A stretch of DNA of 64,000 nt, taken from the NCBI RefSeq assembly GCF_000308055.1, contig NZ_CAGY01000001.1:186001-250000 (forward strand), given 5' to 3'. This document shows, one piece after another, positions 36,336-44,916 of the stretch (the stretch's first letter is position 1; each line of letters starts with the position of its first letter). The translations under genes and the position numbers were made by a program. This DNA comes from Actinomyces sp. ph3 (GTDB taxonomy: Bacteria; Actinomycetota; Actinomycetes; Actinomycetales; Actinomycetaceae). The notes beneath the pieces are model-generated. The model had not been told where the DNA came from. It searched no databases and worked only from the letters and a program-made list of their open reading frames with translations.

Positions 36336-38318
36336 ATGACTTCTGAGACAGAATTTGACCCCGAGGACCGCAGCGATGCCGAAAATGGCACTGCCGGCCA
36401 GGGTTCATCTGCGCCTTCTGACCCATTGATCGGCCTGCTCGTCGATGAGCGATATCGGATCCAAGCCCGCCTTGCGCGCGGTGGTATGGCTACCGTCTAC
36501 GTTGCGCACGATGAGCGTTTGGACCGTCCAGTTGCGCTCAAGGTCATGCACCCACACTTGGCAGAATCTGCTGATTTCGTTGCGCGTTTTAGGCGCGAGG
36601 CCCGGGCAGCCGCGCGAATCGTTTCGCCGGGAGTCGTTTCGGTTTTTGATCAGGGAGTAATTCACGGCCAGGGCTTCCTGGTGATGGAGCTTATCGACGG
36701 AACCAACCTCCGTGCGCTCTTGCAGGCACAGGGCGCCTTTACCCTCGCTCAGGCCCTTCAGTACACGCAAGATGTTCTTGAGGCACTTCGTTCTGCGCAT
36801 CGAGTTGGCGTGATCCATCGCGATATCAAGCCCGAAAATGTTTTGGTGCCCAGTGAAGGCCCTGTTCGCGTTACCGATTTCGGTCTTGCACGTGCGGCCT
36901 CAGAAGTATCAATGTCTACGACCGGTTCGATGCTTGGAACGGTCGCATACATGGCGCCAGAGATCGCGACTACTGGAACCTGCGATGCGCGAAGTGACAT
37001 CTATGCCGTTGGGATCATGCTCTACGAAATGCTCACGGGCTCAGTTCCGTGGCAGGGCGAAAATCCCATGCAGATGGCTTATCACCATGTGAACGACTCT
37101 GTCCCGCTTCCTTCTGAAGTTGAGCCGTGGATCCCACGCGAAATTGATGACCTTGTTGCATCGCTTGCCGCTAAGGACCCCGAGGACCGCCCAGTTGATG
37201 CTCAAGAGGCCCTTGATTTGGTGATGCGGGCACGCACCTCACTGCCAGCAGAGCTAATGAATCGGCGTGCAGCTATTGATGCCACTGAGGACAACGAACA
37301 GCGCACGACCGCGCTGGGGCTTGTCGAGTTGACTTCTCCCCTTCCGGCACAAAAGCTCCCAGCGACCTCGCAAGCTATCGTTCATGTCTCTGGCGGCATT
37401 GCCCACGCTGCGCCACAGGCACGCACCCGGAAGCGCTTTGGCAAAGTTCTCGCCCTGATTGTTTCCCTGCTCATTGTTGGTGTCATCGGAGGCTTTTGGT
37501 GGTGGCATGAATACGGGCCGGGTTCGTACTTAACTATGCCCGTCACCGATGGACGCGCTGTTTCTGATGTCGAGAATGATCTGCGTTCACTGCATCTCAA
37601 TTTCCAAGAACGTGAAGATTTCTCGGATATCGTTTCTCAAGGAAATGTCATCTCATCGACACCGGGAAGCGGCGAAGCTGTCCACAAACGTGCTGAGGTC
37701 CTTTTGGTCGTCTCAAAGGGCGTTGACATGCGTAACGCACCAAACCTCAGTGGCATGGAAACAGACGCAGCGAAGAATGCGCTGACGACCGCGGGACTGG
37801 CAGTCGGCGATGTTCGCGAAGACTGGTCCGAAGATGTTGAGAAGGGCAAGGTCATCTCGCAATCTGTCCCAGCGGGAGCATCGGTTCGTCACGATACAAA
37901 GGTTGATATTGTCGTCTCCAAGGGCCGCGAGCCCTTGACGGTTCCCGATATTAAAGGCAAGAGTGCCGGTGAAGTCCGCCAAACACTTGAATCGATGGGA
38001 CTGAGCGCAGAGGAAACTGAGGCATTCTCATCGACAGTTGCTCAGGGAACCGTCATTTCCCAAGAAACTGCTGCGGGCACAACTCTTCATCGCGGAGATA
38101 AAGTCCAATACACGGTCTCCAAGGGTCCTGAAACGGTAGAGATCCCCACTGTTCAAGGACTTCAAGAAAGTCAGGCTCGTGCGGCCCTCGAGCGCGTCGG
38201 CCTTCAGGTCCGTGTTGAACGTTTTATGGGTGGACTATTCGGAACTGTGCGTTCTTCCGATCCCGCCGCTGGAACGGTCGTTCCTCGAGGAACCACAGTG
38301 ACACTGACGATTGTCTAG
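36336..38318 (+). CDS. pknL: PASTA-domain serine/threonine kinase (PknL-like)
   Basis: A 660-residue Hanks-type kinase. The kinase domain (about residues 33-300) has ARGGMATVY, catalytic ALKVM lysine, VIHRDIKPENVLV, TDFGLAR and the Thr-rich activation loop STTGSMLGTVAYMAPEI. A membrane helix lies near 370-388 (VLALIVSLLIVGVIGGFWWW). Four extracellular PASTA repeats follow (about 398-660), with the last ending at the C-terminus, so it may sense cell-wall fragments. Beside an Rv2175c homologue. The ATG has no Shine-Dalgarno but a TAAAAT at 36323-36328, seven bases before it, as in leaderless genes. Confidence 0.94.
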   Translation: MTSETEFDPEDRSDAENGTAGQGSSAPSDPLIGLLVDERYRIQARLARGGMATVYVAHDERLDRPVALKVMHPHLAESADFVARFRREARAAARIVSPGVVSVFDQGVIHGQGFLVMELIDGTNLRALLQAQGAFTLAQALQYTQDVLEALRSAHRVGVIHRDIKPENVLVPSEGPVRVTDFGLARAASEVSMSTTGSMLGTVAYMAPEIATTGTCDARSDIYAVGIMLYEMLTGSVPWQGENPMQMAYHHVNDSVPLPSEVEPWIPREIDDLVASLAAKDPEDRPVDAQEALDLVMRARTSLPAELMNRRAAIDATEDNEQRTTALGLVELTSPLPAQKLPATSQAIVHVSGGIAHAAPQARTRKRFGKVLALIVSLLIVGVIGGFWWWHEYGPGSYLTMPVTDGRAVSDVENDLRSLHLNFQEREDFSDIVSQGNVISSTPGSGEAVHKRAEVLLVVSKGVDMRNAPNLSGMETDAAKNALTTAGLAVGDVREDWSEDVEKGKVISQSVPAGASVRHDTKVDIVVSKGREPLTVPDIKGKSAGEVRQTLESMGLSAEETEAFSSTVAQGTVISQETAAGTTLHRGDKVQYTVSKGPETVEIPTVQGLQESQARAALERVGLQVRVERFMGGLFGTVRSSDPAAGTVVPRGTTVTLTIV

Positions 38319-38357
38319 TCTGTTCACGGCCGGGAAGTATTAAAGCCTAGTTTTACC

Positions 38358-38403
38358 TATGGGTGAGGGGTGAAGAACATTCGTTCTTCACCCCTCACCC
38401 ATA
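38358..38403. terminator. Long perfect hairpin between convergent pknL and aroG
   Basis: Two 21-base perfectly complementary arms (38358-38378 and 38383-38403), loop ATTC. Core GGGTGAGGGGTGAAGAAC and complement. Probably a bidirectional terminator. Confidence 0.85.
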
Positions 38404-38445
38404 ATCTCTTTGCAGAAATTCAAGCGGAATAGCGATCAGATTCAG

Positions 38446-39861
38446 CTACTCTTTCTTTAAGTACTCCGCGACTTGGAATGCCATCTCCAAAGACTGCTGG
38501 TGGTTCAAACGCGGATCCACTAGCGTCTCATAGCGATCACGCAAAGCTTCTTCATCAAGCTGCTCAGAGCCACCAAGAACCTCTGTAACGTCATCCCCTG
38601 TGAGCTCGACATGGATCCCGCCGGGGACCGTTCCAGCTTCGCGATGGGCCTCAAAGAAACCAGTGACCTCATCCATGATCGTCTCAAAGCGTCGTGTCTT
38701 GTAACCCGTCGATGAGGTGATCGTATTTCCATGCATCGGATCGGTCACCCAGGTAACAGGGCGTCCATCACGCGCTTGTGCCTCCAAGAGAGGAGGTAAT
38801 GCATCGCGAATTTTATCCGCCCCCATACGCGTGATGAAGGTCAAGCGCCCTTCTTCGCCCTCCGGATTCAGACGGTCAACCAGACGGCGCATATCATCAA
38901 TCGATGTCGTCGGTCCAAGTTTGACGCCGATCGGATTACGCACATGCGCAAGCAATTCAACATGCGCATCGTCAACGCCACGAGTACGTTCACCAATCCA
39001 CAAGAAGTGACCGGAAGTATTGTAAGGATCCCCGGTGCGTGAATCGATTCGGGTCATCGCGGACTCATAATCCAGAAGCAAAGCTTCATGCGAGGAGAAG
39101 AGATCAACGCTACGCATCTGGGCAGCACTGGACACACCTGCTGCCTCAAGGAACTTCACTGCACGGTGAATCTCCTCAGCAAGAGACTCATAACGCGCAT
39201 AAGCCGGATTAGCAGTAAAACCACGATTCCAGTGATGCACCAGCCGCAAGTCAGCATAGCCACCGCGAGTGAAGGCACGAATCAAATTCAGCGTCGATGC
39301 GGCATGATGATACAAATCCAACAAGCGCGTGGGATCTGGAATGCGCGACTCGGGAGTGAATTCGAAGGAATTGACAGCATCTCCGCGGTATGAGGGAAGC
39401 GTGACGTCTCCACGGGTCTCCATATCTGAAGAGCGCGGCTTCGCATACTGGCCCGCAATGCGCCCAATCTTGATCACAGGCAAAGACGCGCCATAGGTCA
39501 AGACGACGGCCATCTGAAGAAGAGTTTGGATCTTCAAACGCAGATGGTCAGCTGTTGCCTCGGAAAAAGTCTCAGCGCAATCGCCACCCGTGAGGACGAA
39601 GGCCTCACCGCGAGAGGCGGCAGCGAGATTCGTTCGCAGGTCGTCTACCTCGCCGGCGAAAACCAAGGGGGGTTGACGACGCAACTCAGCCAATACGGAG
39701 TCGAGGGCCTCGGGATCTGGGTAGCTCGGCTGTTGAAGCGCGCGCTTGGAACGCCAAGATTCCCAGGGAGCAGATTCTTCACTAGCGGCAGGGGCGAAGA
39801 GTTCAGGTGCGCCGGGGCGCAGCGAAAAATCGCCACGCCCCGGGAAAGAAGATGAAGCCAT
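38446..39861 (-). CDS. aroG: Class II 3-deoxy-7-phosphoheptulonate synthase
   Basis: A 471-residue DAHP synthase of the plant-like class II, joining phosphoenolpyruvate and erythrose 4-phosphate to enter the shikimate pathway. Markers are PPLVFAGEVDDLRTNLAAASRGEAFVL, GGDCAETF, GRIAGQYAKPRS, HEALLLDYESAMTR, WIGERTRGVDDAHVELL and TWVTDPMHGNT, with GGIHVELTGDDVTEVLGG near the end. The ATG at 39861 is two bases after the pfp stop; a GTG upstream (39918) is inside pfp. In mycobacteria aroG (Rv2178c) sits in the same cluster, near pknL. Confidence 0.95.
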   Translation of the reverse strand: MASSSFPGRGDFSLRPGAPELFAPAASEESAPWESWRSKRALQQPSYPDPEALDSVLAELRRQPPLVFAGEVDDLRTNLAAASRGEAFVLTGGDCAETFSEATADHLRLKIQTLLQMAVVLTYGASLPVIKIGRIAGQYAKPRSSDMETRGDVTLPSYRGDAVNSFEFTPESRIPDPTRLLDLYHHAASTLNLIRAFTRGGYADLRLVHHWNRGFTANPAYARYESLAEEIHRAVKFLEAAGVSSAAQMRSVDLFSSHEALLLDYESAMTRIDSRTGDPYNTSGHFLWIGERTRGVDDAHVELLAHVRNPIGVKLGPTTSIDDMRRLVDRLNPEGEEGRLTFITRMGADKIRDALPPLLEAQARDGRPVTWVTDPMHGNTITSSTGYKTRRFETIMDEVTGFFEAHREAGTVPGGIHVELTGDDVTEVLGGSEQLDEEALRDRYETLVDPRLNHQQSLEMAFQVAEYLKKE

Positions 39862-39863
39862 CG

Positions 39864-41078
39864 TCACTGCGCTGCAGACACAGGCTGGCCAATCTGCGAG
39901 AGCAGATCGGTGAACCACGGCTGTGTAATGTCGAAAGGCTTGCCACCGGCGATGCGCGGGAAGGCAATCGCAGAAAGCTGGTCGCCATTCTCTTCATCCT
40001 GACCGATAACACCGCTTTCACCGCGAAGTGCACACTCGACGGCAAGATCACACATTTGCTTGATCAGTGCAAGATCTTCCTCGTGTGCTGCTGCCGCGCG
40101 TGAGTAGTAACCGGACTTCTGAACCATCACCTTTTCGGCGCCAATAAGCGCTGCAAACTTGCGCGCAAACCACTGGCCGGGGTTGATGGTGTCAAGCTTG
40201 ACGTGGCCGAAGGGATCACGCTGAACCTCTTCGCCATTGGCTTCCATCTCGGCGATAATTTCGGGAAGGCCTGCACCTTCTGACAGGAAGATGTTGACGT
40301 TACCCTGCTCGTCCATGATCGCCTTGAGGCGCTCAGCTTCACCGGCAATGTCAAGAGCGGCCTCGGGAACGTAAACGCCGTGGACATCCCAACGCTCACG
40401 GGTCAAGCCCAAGGAAGGCGCCCAGTTCTTGGTGCCGAGCAGCTCGTGGTAGCGGCGAGCGGTCTCTGCCGTCAGGTAGCCACAGTTACGTCCCATGCAC
40501 TCATGAACAATGAGCATGCGGGGGTTCGAGCGGTGTTCGCCGATCACATTAAATGCGAAACGTGCGCCTTCGTCCGCCGCGGTCCAAGCGCCCAGAGACT
40601 GACGGATCGGAACAACGTCATTATCGATGGTCTTAGGAAGGCCAACCACGGTGAGTTCGTAGTTGTGCTCGTGCAGGTAAGCTGCAAGATCTGCTGCGGT
40701 CGTGTTTGTGTCGTCACCGCCGATGGTGTGCAGAACATCAACGCCATCCTTGCGCAGCTGCTCGGCAGCAAATGCAAGCGGGTCAACGCCTTCTTCAACC
40801 AAGCCTCGGTCGACAAGGTTCTTTGCATTGGTCAGCTTGACGCGAGAGTTACCGATGGGCGAACCACCAAACTCGCGAAGAATACCTGCGTTACGGCGTC
40901 CTTCTTCGTCGACGACAACATAGTTGCCGGTCAGAAGGCCGTGGTAGCCGTACTGGTAAAGGATGATTTCTACCTCGGGAGCAACCTGGGTGTAGCGCTC
41001 GATGAGATCACCAACAGCAGCCGAAAGACAGGGGGCAAAGCCACCAGCGGTCAAGAGAGCAACACGACGAACCGTCAT
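39864..41078 (-). CDS. pfp: Pyrophosphate-type 6-phosphofructokinase
   Basis: A 404-residue phosphofructokinase. The active site has GGDDT at 120-124 and PKTIDNDV at 148-155. Asp in GGDD and Lys in PKTIDND mark PPi-dependent enzymes, whereas ATP enzymes have GGDG and PGTIDND. It would carry out a reversible step in glycolysis and gluconeogenesis. Other family blocks are IGEHRSNPRMLIVHECMGRNCGYL and FLSEGAGLPEI. It is directly upstream of aroG, with a two-base gap. PPi use is inferred from these residues. Confidence 0.92.
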   Translation of the reverse strand: MTVRRVALLTAGGFAPCLSAAVGDLIERYTQVAPEVEIILYQYGYHGLLTGNYVVVDEEGRRNAGILREFGGSPIGNSRVKLTNAKNLVDRGLVEEGVDPLAFAAEQLRKDGVDVLHTIGGDDTNTTAADLAAYLHEHNYELTVVGLPKTIDNDVVPIRQSLGAWTAADEGARFAFNVIGEHRSNPRMLIVHECMGRNCGYLTAETARRYHELLGTKNWAPSLGLTRERWDVHGVYVPEAALDIAGEAERLKAIMDEQGNVNIFLSEGAGLPEIIAEMEANGEEVQRDPFGHVKLDTINPGQWFARKFAALIGAEKVMVQKSGYYSRAAAAHEEDLALIKQMCDLAVECALRGESGVIGQDEENGDQLSAIAFPRIAGGKPFDITQPWFTDLLSQIGQPVSAAQ

Positions 41079-41197
41079 GAGTCAACCTTTCAGTTTTCTT
41101 CACGCGCAGCAAGAGAAGCGCGCCAGATACTTATCTTATCGAGAGTGTAGGTCCTTCGCCGCACCTGGCCTTTTTCTGGGACACGGCGATATCGCTA

Positions 41198-42022
41198 TTA
41201 GTCTTGATCCCCAGACTCATCTGTTTCTTCGGGGATCTGTTCAAGGTCTTCTTCGGGCGCGGTTGGAACCTGAACCTCAGGGGCCTCACGCCCACCGGGC
41301 GCGCTCTTCCCGTTCGAGGGTACCGGGCCGTCAAAAGCGCCTTCCTGGGCAAGCTGCGCTTTCACATCAGCAGCATAGAGATCGACGTACTCCTGACCAG
41401 AGAGGAGCATCAGGTTATACATAATTTCATCGGTGATCGCACGAAGAACGTAGCGGTCTTTATCCAGTCCCTTGTAGCGACTGAAATCCAAGGGCTCCCC
41501 GATGACCATTCCGATATTGGTTCTCGAAGGAATTTTCTGCCCGATTGGCTGGGCCGCATGTGTGCCGATCATCGCCACAGGAATAACGGGAGCGCCGGAT
41601 AAGAGTGCTAAACGCGCAACACCAGTCTTCCCGCGATACAGACGTCCATCGGGGCTACGAGTTCCCTCGGGGTAAATTCCAAAAAGTTCACCTTCACCCA
41701 GGCGCTTAAGTCCGGCTTTCAATGCGGCCTCGGATGCACGACCACCACTGCGATCGACGGGAATTGTGCCAACAGCACGCATGAATTCCTTGGTTGCCCA
41801 ACCCTTAAGACCGGTACCCGTGAAGTAATCGGCTTTACCCATGAACACAACCTCACGGTCAATCATCATGGGTAGAAAAACGGAGTCCCAGACAGCGTTG
41901 TGGTTAGAAGCGAGGATCGCCGGACCGCTTTCTGGGATGTTTTCTTTCCCGCGGATCCACGGACGATACGCAGCCTTGAGAATCGGAGTGCCCGTAAGCT
42001 TCAGTGCTTGATACAGACCCAT
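41198..42022 (-). CDS. 1-acyl-sn-glycerol-3-phosphate acyltransferase
   Basis: A 274-residue PlsC-type acyltransferase making phosphatidic acid. The catalytic H-x4-D is in SNHNAVWDSVFLP near residue 55. The glycerol-phosphate site is YPEGTRSPDGRLYRGKTGVARLAL near 125. The C-terminal 50 residues are a disordered acidic tail with many E and P. ATG at 42022 follows GGAGG; an earlier start at 42067 would overlap the divergent exonuclease gene. Compare Rv2182c in the mycobacterial cluster. Confidence 0.9.
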   Translation of the reverse strand: MGLYQALKLTGTPILKAAYRPWIRGKENIPESGPAILASNHNAVWDSVFLPMMIDREVVFMGKADYFTGTGLKGWATKEFMRAVGTIPVDRSGGRASEAALKAGLKRLGEGELFGIYPEGTRSPDGRLYRGKTGVARLALLSGAPVIPVAMIGTHAAQPIGQKIPSRTNIGMVIGEPLDFSRYKGLDKDRYVLRAITDEIMYNLMLLSGQEYVDLYAADVKAQLAQEGAFDGPVPSNGKSAPGGREAPEVQVPTAPEEDLEQIPEETDESGDQD

Positions 42023-42059
42023 GTTTCCTCCACCCGGATCAACCGCTAGCATCGTGGTT

Positions 42060-42701
42060 ATGACCAATGGTTCTACTGTACAGCCCGAGCGGCCAAAAAC
42101 CGCAATGATCCCAGCTTGGAATCAAGCTAAATGGCTGGTAGTAGACCTAGAAACAACTGGACTTAGTTCTCGCGACACCATCATTGAAATCGGGGCAGCA
42201 GTCTACGAAAACCGTGAGCTTGTCGATAGTTTTTCAGCACTTATCAACCCCGGAAGCCCCTTGCCTTCGTTCATCACTGCGTTGACGGGACTCGACGATG
42301 AAACGCTCGCCCACGCTCCGGACCTTCACACGGTGTTTTCGCATTTTTGCCAGTGGGCAGAGCATCTATGCGATCAGGAACAGATCGCAGGCCTCATCGC
42401 ACACAATGTCGCCTTCGATTGGGGGTTCCTTGAGCGAGCTCAACGGACCTGCGGTATGCCACTGCCCCATTTTCAGCCTATCGACACACTGTCAATGGCT
42501 CGTGCCTTGCTTCCAACTGAGGTACCCAATCACAAGCTCACGACACTACGCGAGCACTTTGAGTTAGGTGGCGGTCAGCATCGTGCATTGGACGACGCAT
42601 TGGCCACGGGCATGTTGTTCTTCAAATTGTGTGAATACGCAGAAAGTCTTGAGAAAGACCCACTCGCCTACTGCTCCCCTGCGTATCCTCTATCCTCATA
42701 A
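42060..42701 (+). CDS. DEDDh 3'-5' exonuclease (DNA polymerase III epsilon-like)
   Basis: A 213-residue exonuclease. ExoI VVDLETTGLSSRDTIIEIGA near residue 22 supplies D and E, ExoII HNVAFDWGFLERA near 113, and ExoIII HRALDDALATGMLF near 177 supplies His and Asp, so all DEDDh residues are present. It may serve proofreading or repair. It is divergent from the acyltransferase gene. The ATG at 42060 is tentative; an earlier in-frame start overlaps the neighbour's start. Confidence 0.9.
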   Translation: MTNGSTVQPERPKTAMIPAWNQAKWLVVDLETTGLSSRDTIIEIGAAVYENRELVDSFSALINPGSPLPSFITALTGLDDETLAHAPDLHTVFSHFCQWAEHLCDQEQIAGLIAHNVAFDWGFLERAQRTCGMPLPHFQPIDTLSMARALLPTEVPNHKLTTLREHFELGGGQHRALDDALATGMLFFKLCEYAESLEKDPLAYCSPAYPLSS

Positions 42702-42768
42702 TTCCCGAGGCCGCGTGTGCTTTGCGTTGAAAAGGGACGAGTTTCGCGCTTATTTGTTTTCAGTATGT

Positions 42769-42957
42769 TCAGCGCCAGAAGCGGGTGTAGTCAGCTTTCT
42801 GAGCAATGTTGAGCTGAATCATCTCGCGCAGAAGATCGTAAGGAATCTCTTGCTGAAAACCGATTCTCCAGAGTTTCTTTGCACGCGTGTATCCACGAGC
42901 TTGAATCCGCTCAGAGCAGGTCATTTCCTTCACTTCTTCGTCCGAGCGCACTGCCAC
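42769..42957 (-). CDS. Small hypothetical protein
   Basis: A 62-residue reading frame, GTG at 42957, starting six bases after the receiver gene stops on the same strand. Ordinary composition (SERIQARGYTRAKKLWRIGF, EIPYDLLREMIQLNIA), partly basic, and could be helical. No family recognised and no clear Shine-Dalgarno. It fills an otherwise empty 260-base gap, so it may be real, but evidence is weak. Confidence 0.4.
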   Translation of the reverse strand: MAVRSDEEVKEMTCSERIQARGYTRAKKLWRIGFQQEIPYDLLREMIQLNIAQKADYTRFWR

Positions 42958-42962
42958 CAGCT

Positions 42963-43358
42963 TCAGCGACGCTGACGCAGAAGTTCCGCGAGGGCTTCTT
43001 GAAGCTCCTGTGAATCAAATGGTGCGCTGACAATACGGCTGGCACCTGCCCATGTGGCCAGCCAGTCGTCTTGAGGACGAGCCGTGAGCATCAGGATAGG
43101 AGGAACATCCTGGCGGGTACCAGCGAGCTCCTTCGCGACAGACATGCCGCCTTCCTTTTGAGTTTCTCCATCGAGAACAAGGACTGCAATATCCGAGTTA
43201 TTGTCCACCAACTCAAGAACACCGAACTTCGTGGCAGCTTGAAGCCATTCAATGGGAGCCGTATCCTTCGATGCTTTGAAACCGACACCTGTGATCACTG
43301 CCTGGCGAGTGGACGAGTTATCACTGAAGACCAGAACTTTCACGGGTGTTTCACTCAC
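42963..43358 (-). CDS. Pseudo-receiver domain protein (response regulator-like)
   Basis: A 131-residue single CheY-like domain: KVLVFSDNSSTRQAV at the start, D63 in VLVLDGE at the phosphorylation position, T92 in LMLTARP, and SAPFDSQELQEALAELL at the end. The Lys of the KPF motif is replaced by A112, and only one Asp of the usual acidic pair (D13) remains, so phosphorylation is doubtful. Resembles the actinobacterial Rv3143-type stand-alone receivers. No output domain and no kinase nearby. Confidence 0.75.
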   Translation of the reverse strand: MSETPVKVLVFSDNSSTRQAVITGVGFKASKDTAPIEWLQAATKFGVLELVDNNSDIAVLVLDGETQKEGGMSVAKELAGTRQDVPPILMLTARPQDDWLATWAGASRIVSAPFDSQELQEALAELLRQRR

Positions 43359-43415
43359 GATGCGCTCCTCAACGTTAAGAGATCGTTACTCTGGGTATTC
43401 TAACCGCTTTTGGAT

Positions 43416-43455
43416 ACACGTGTGGGGAGCTGAAACCTCAGCTCCCCACACGTGT
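43416..43455. terminator. Perfect hairpin after FKBP gene
   Basis: 18-bp perfect stem (ACACGTGTGGGGAGCTGA at 43416-43433, complement 43438-43455), loop AACC. It lies after the stop of the FKBP lipoprotein gene and upstream of the receiver gene, both on the minus strand. Confidence 0.8.
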
Positions 43456-43490
43456 TGTTTGCTCTATCGCCAGTAGTTCAGATCTTCAAA

Positions 43491-44462
43491 CTACTTCTCG
43501 GGGATGACAGCAAGAATGTCAACGAGAATCGCCTGCGGCGGCTGCCCTTGTGCCTCATTGCCAGCAGCTACGAGGAGGACCCGCGAGCCCGCGGTAAAGC
43601 CGATTAGCTGATTACCGTCCTTCACGCTGACAACCTGGGCACCTTGTTGTCCCCACGTCGACTGTGTTTGAGCTTCGTTACCAAAAACGGTTCCGACACC
43701 CTGATAAAGAATTGTCGAACCAACAGCGACCTTGTCGCCATGTCCCTCAGCAATGACGACCTTCGAGGTCTCTGTGGGCGCACTCTGTCCCCAGGTAATC
43801 GTGGGCTGGCTACCTAGATCACCACTGACAGTAATGCCTGCTGGAAGTTCATTTCCGGTCAGCGTTGCGCTTGTGAGCTGAGAGGTATCCTTCGGGTTAA
43901 CAGTTCCCAAAATATCGACAACGAAGACGAGGTCGGCATTTGCAGGGATTGAAGAACCTGAACCTTGAGCGCCGTAACCCCACTTTGATGGGATGACGAG
44001 TTCAACACGATCGCCGACATGTGCGTCCGCAAGACCGTACTTCCATCCCTTAATCACCTGGTTGAGGCTGAACGCGATGGGAGTGCGACCCTCTTGGAAA
44101 GAAGAATCAAAAACCTTGGCATCGCTGAAGAGCGCACCTGCATAGTTGACCTGAACGATGTCATCGAGGCCGACGCTTGCCCCATCGCCCTTGTGGAGGG
44201 TTTTCACCAAAATCGCATCGCCCACGCTGCCAGATCCGGCTTTAATTTCGGGCTTCTGACCGAAATCACCACTTACCTCGGGGAAATTACCCTGGCCGCT
44301 TCGATCAACCTGAGGTGTCTCCTCGGAGCTTGAAGGCGACTGGGTTGCACTTGCCGAGGCCGAAGGTGATGCCGATTGAGAGTCCTTTGACTGGCCCGAG
44401 CAGGCACCAAGAGCAAGAGTGCAGGTCAGCAGGATGGCACCAATAGCAGGTAGCTTCTTCAC
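43491..44462 (-). CDS. FKBP-type peptidyl-prolyl isomerase lipoprotein
   Basis: A 323-residue lipoprotein. Signal peptide KKLPAIGAILLTCTLALGAC, lipid-modified Cys near residue 20, then a Ser/Ala/Gln-rich spacer. Domain 1 (about 95-195) is a complete FKBP fold: DDIVQVNYAG, FDSSFQEGRTPIAFSL, VIKGWKYGLADAHVGDRVELVIP and WGYGAQGSGSSIPANADLVFVVDI. Domain 2 (about 225-323) has the same outline but lost most catalytic residues. It would aid folding outside the membrane. The GTG at 44462 follows GGAGA and is 11 bases from the erpA stop. Confidence 0.9.
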   Translation of the reverse strand: MKKLPAIGAILLTCTLALGACSGQSKDSQSASPSASASATQSPSSSEETPQVDRSGQGNFPEVSGDFGQKPEIKAGSGSVGDAILVKTLHKGDGASVGLDDIVQVNYAGALFSDAKVFDSSFQEGRTPIAFSLNQVIKGWKYGLADAHVGDRVELVIPSKWGYGAQGSGSSIPANADLVFVVDILGTVNPKDTSQLTSATLTGNELPAGITVSGDLGSQPTITWGQSAPTETSKVVIAEGHGDKVAVGSTILYQGVGTVFGNEAQTQSTWGQQGAQVVSVKDGNQLIGFTAGSRVLLVAAGNEAQGQPPQAILVDILAVIPEK

Positions 44463-44472
44463 AATTCTCCGA

Positions 44473-44826
44473 TCAGGCGAAAGACTCACCGCATGCACAG
44501 GTGTTCTGCGCATTGGGGTTATCGATCGTGAATCCCTGGCGCTCAATGGTGTCAGAGAAGTCAATGGTTGCGCCTGCGAGGTAGGGAACGCTCATGCGAT
44601 CGACAACAACCTCAACGCCATCGAAATCACGGACAGCGTCACCATCGAGCAAACGATCGTCGAAGTACAGCTGGTAGATCAGGCCAGAGCAGCCTCCGGG
44701 CTGAACGGCGACACGCAGACGCAGATCGTCGCGGCCTTCCTGCTCAAGAAGGCTCTTGACCTTCTGTGCTGCGACATCAGTCAGGATGACGTCGTGGGTT
44801 GCAGTCTCAGTCGTGTTCTCAGACAT
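44473..44826 (-). CDS. erpA: Iron-sulfur cluster insertion protein ErpA (HesB/IscA family)
   Basis: A 117-residue A-type carrier. The three Fe-S ligand cysteines are seen in QPGGCSGLIY and NTCACGESF. Typical blocks ILTDVAAQKVKSLL and DFSDTIERQGFTIDNPNA are present. The start follows AAAGGAG, and a -10-like TATAAG lies at 44847-44852. It sits between a glycerate-kinase-like gene and the FKBP gene. In M. tuberculosis the erpA homologue Rv2204c also neighbours a glycerate kinase (Rv2205c). Confidence 0.94.
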   Translation of the reverse strand: MSENTTETATHDVILTDVAAQKVKSLLEQEGRDDLRLRVAVQPGGCSGLIYQLYFDDRLLDGDAVRDFDGVEVVVDRMSVPYLAGATIDFSDTIERQGFTIDNPNAQNTCACGESFA

Positions 44827-44916
44827 GCTGCTCCTTTAATACTTTTCTTATAGGAATAATCTCTAGCCTAAGGCTACTCACGCACGAGCGCCATCTTCAA
44901 AGCTGAGAGCGAATTG

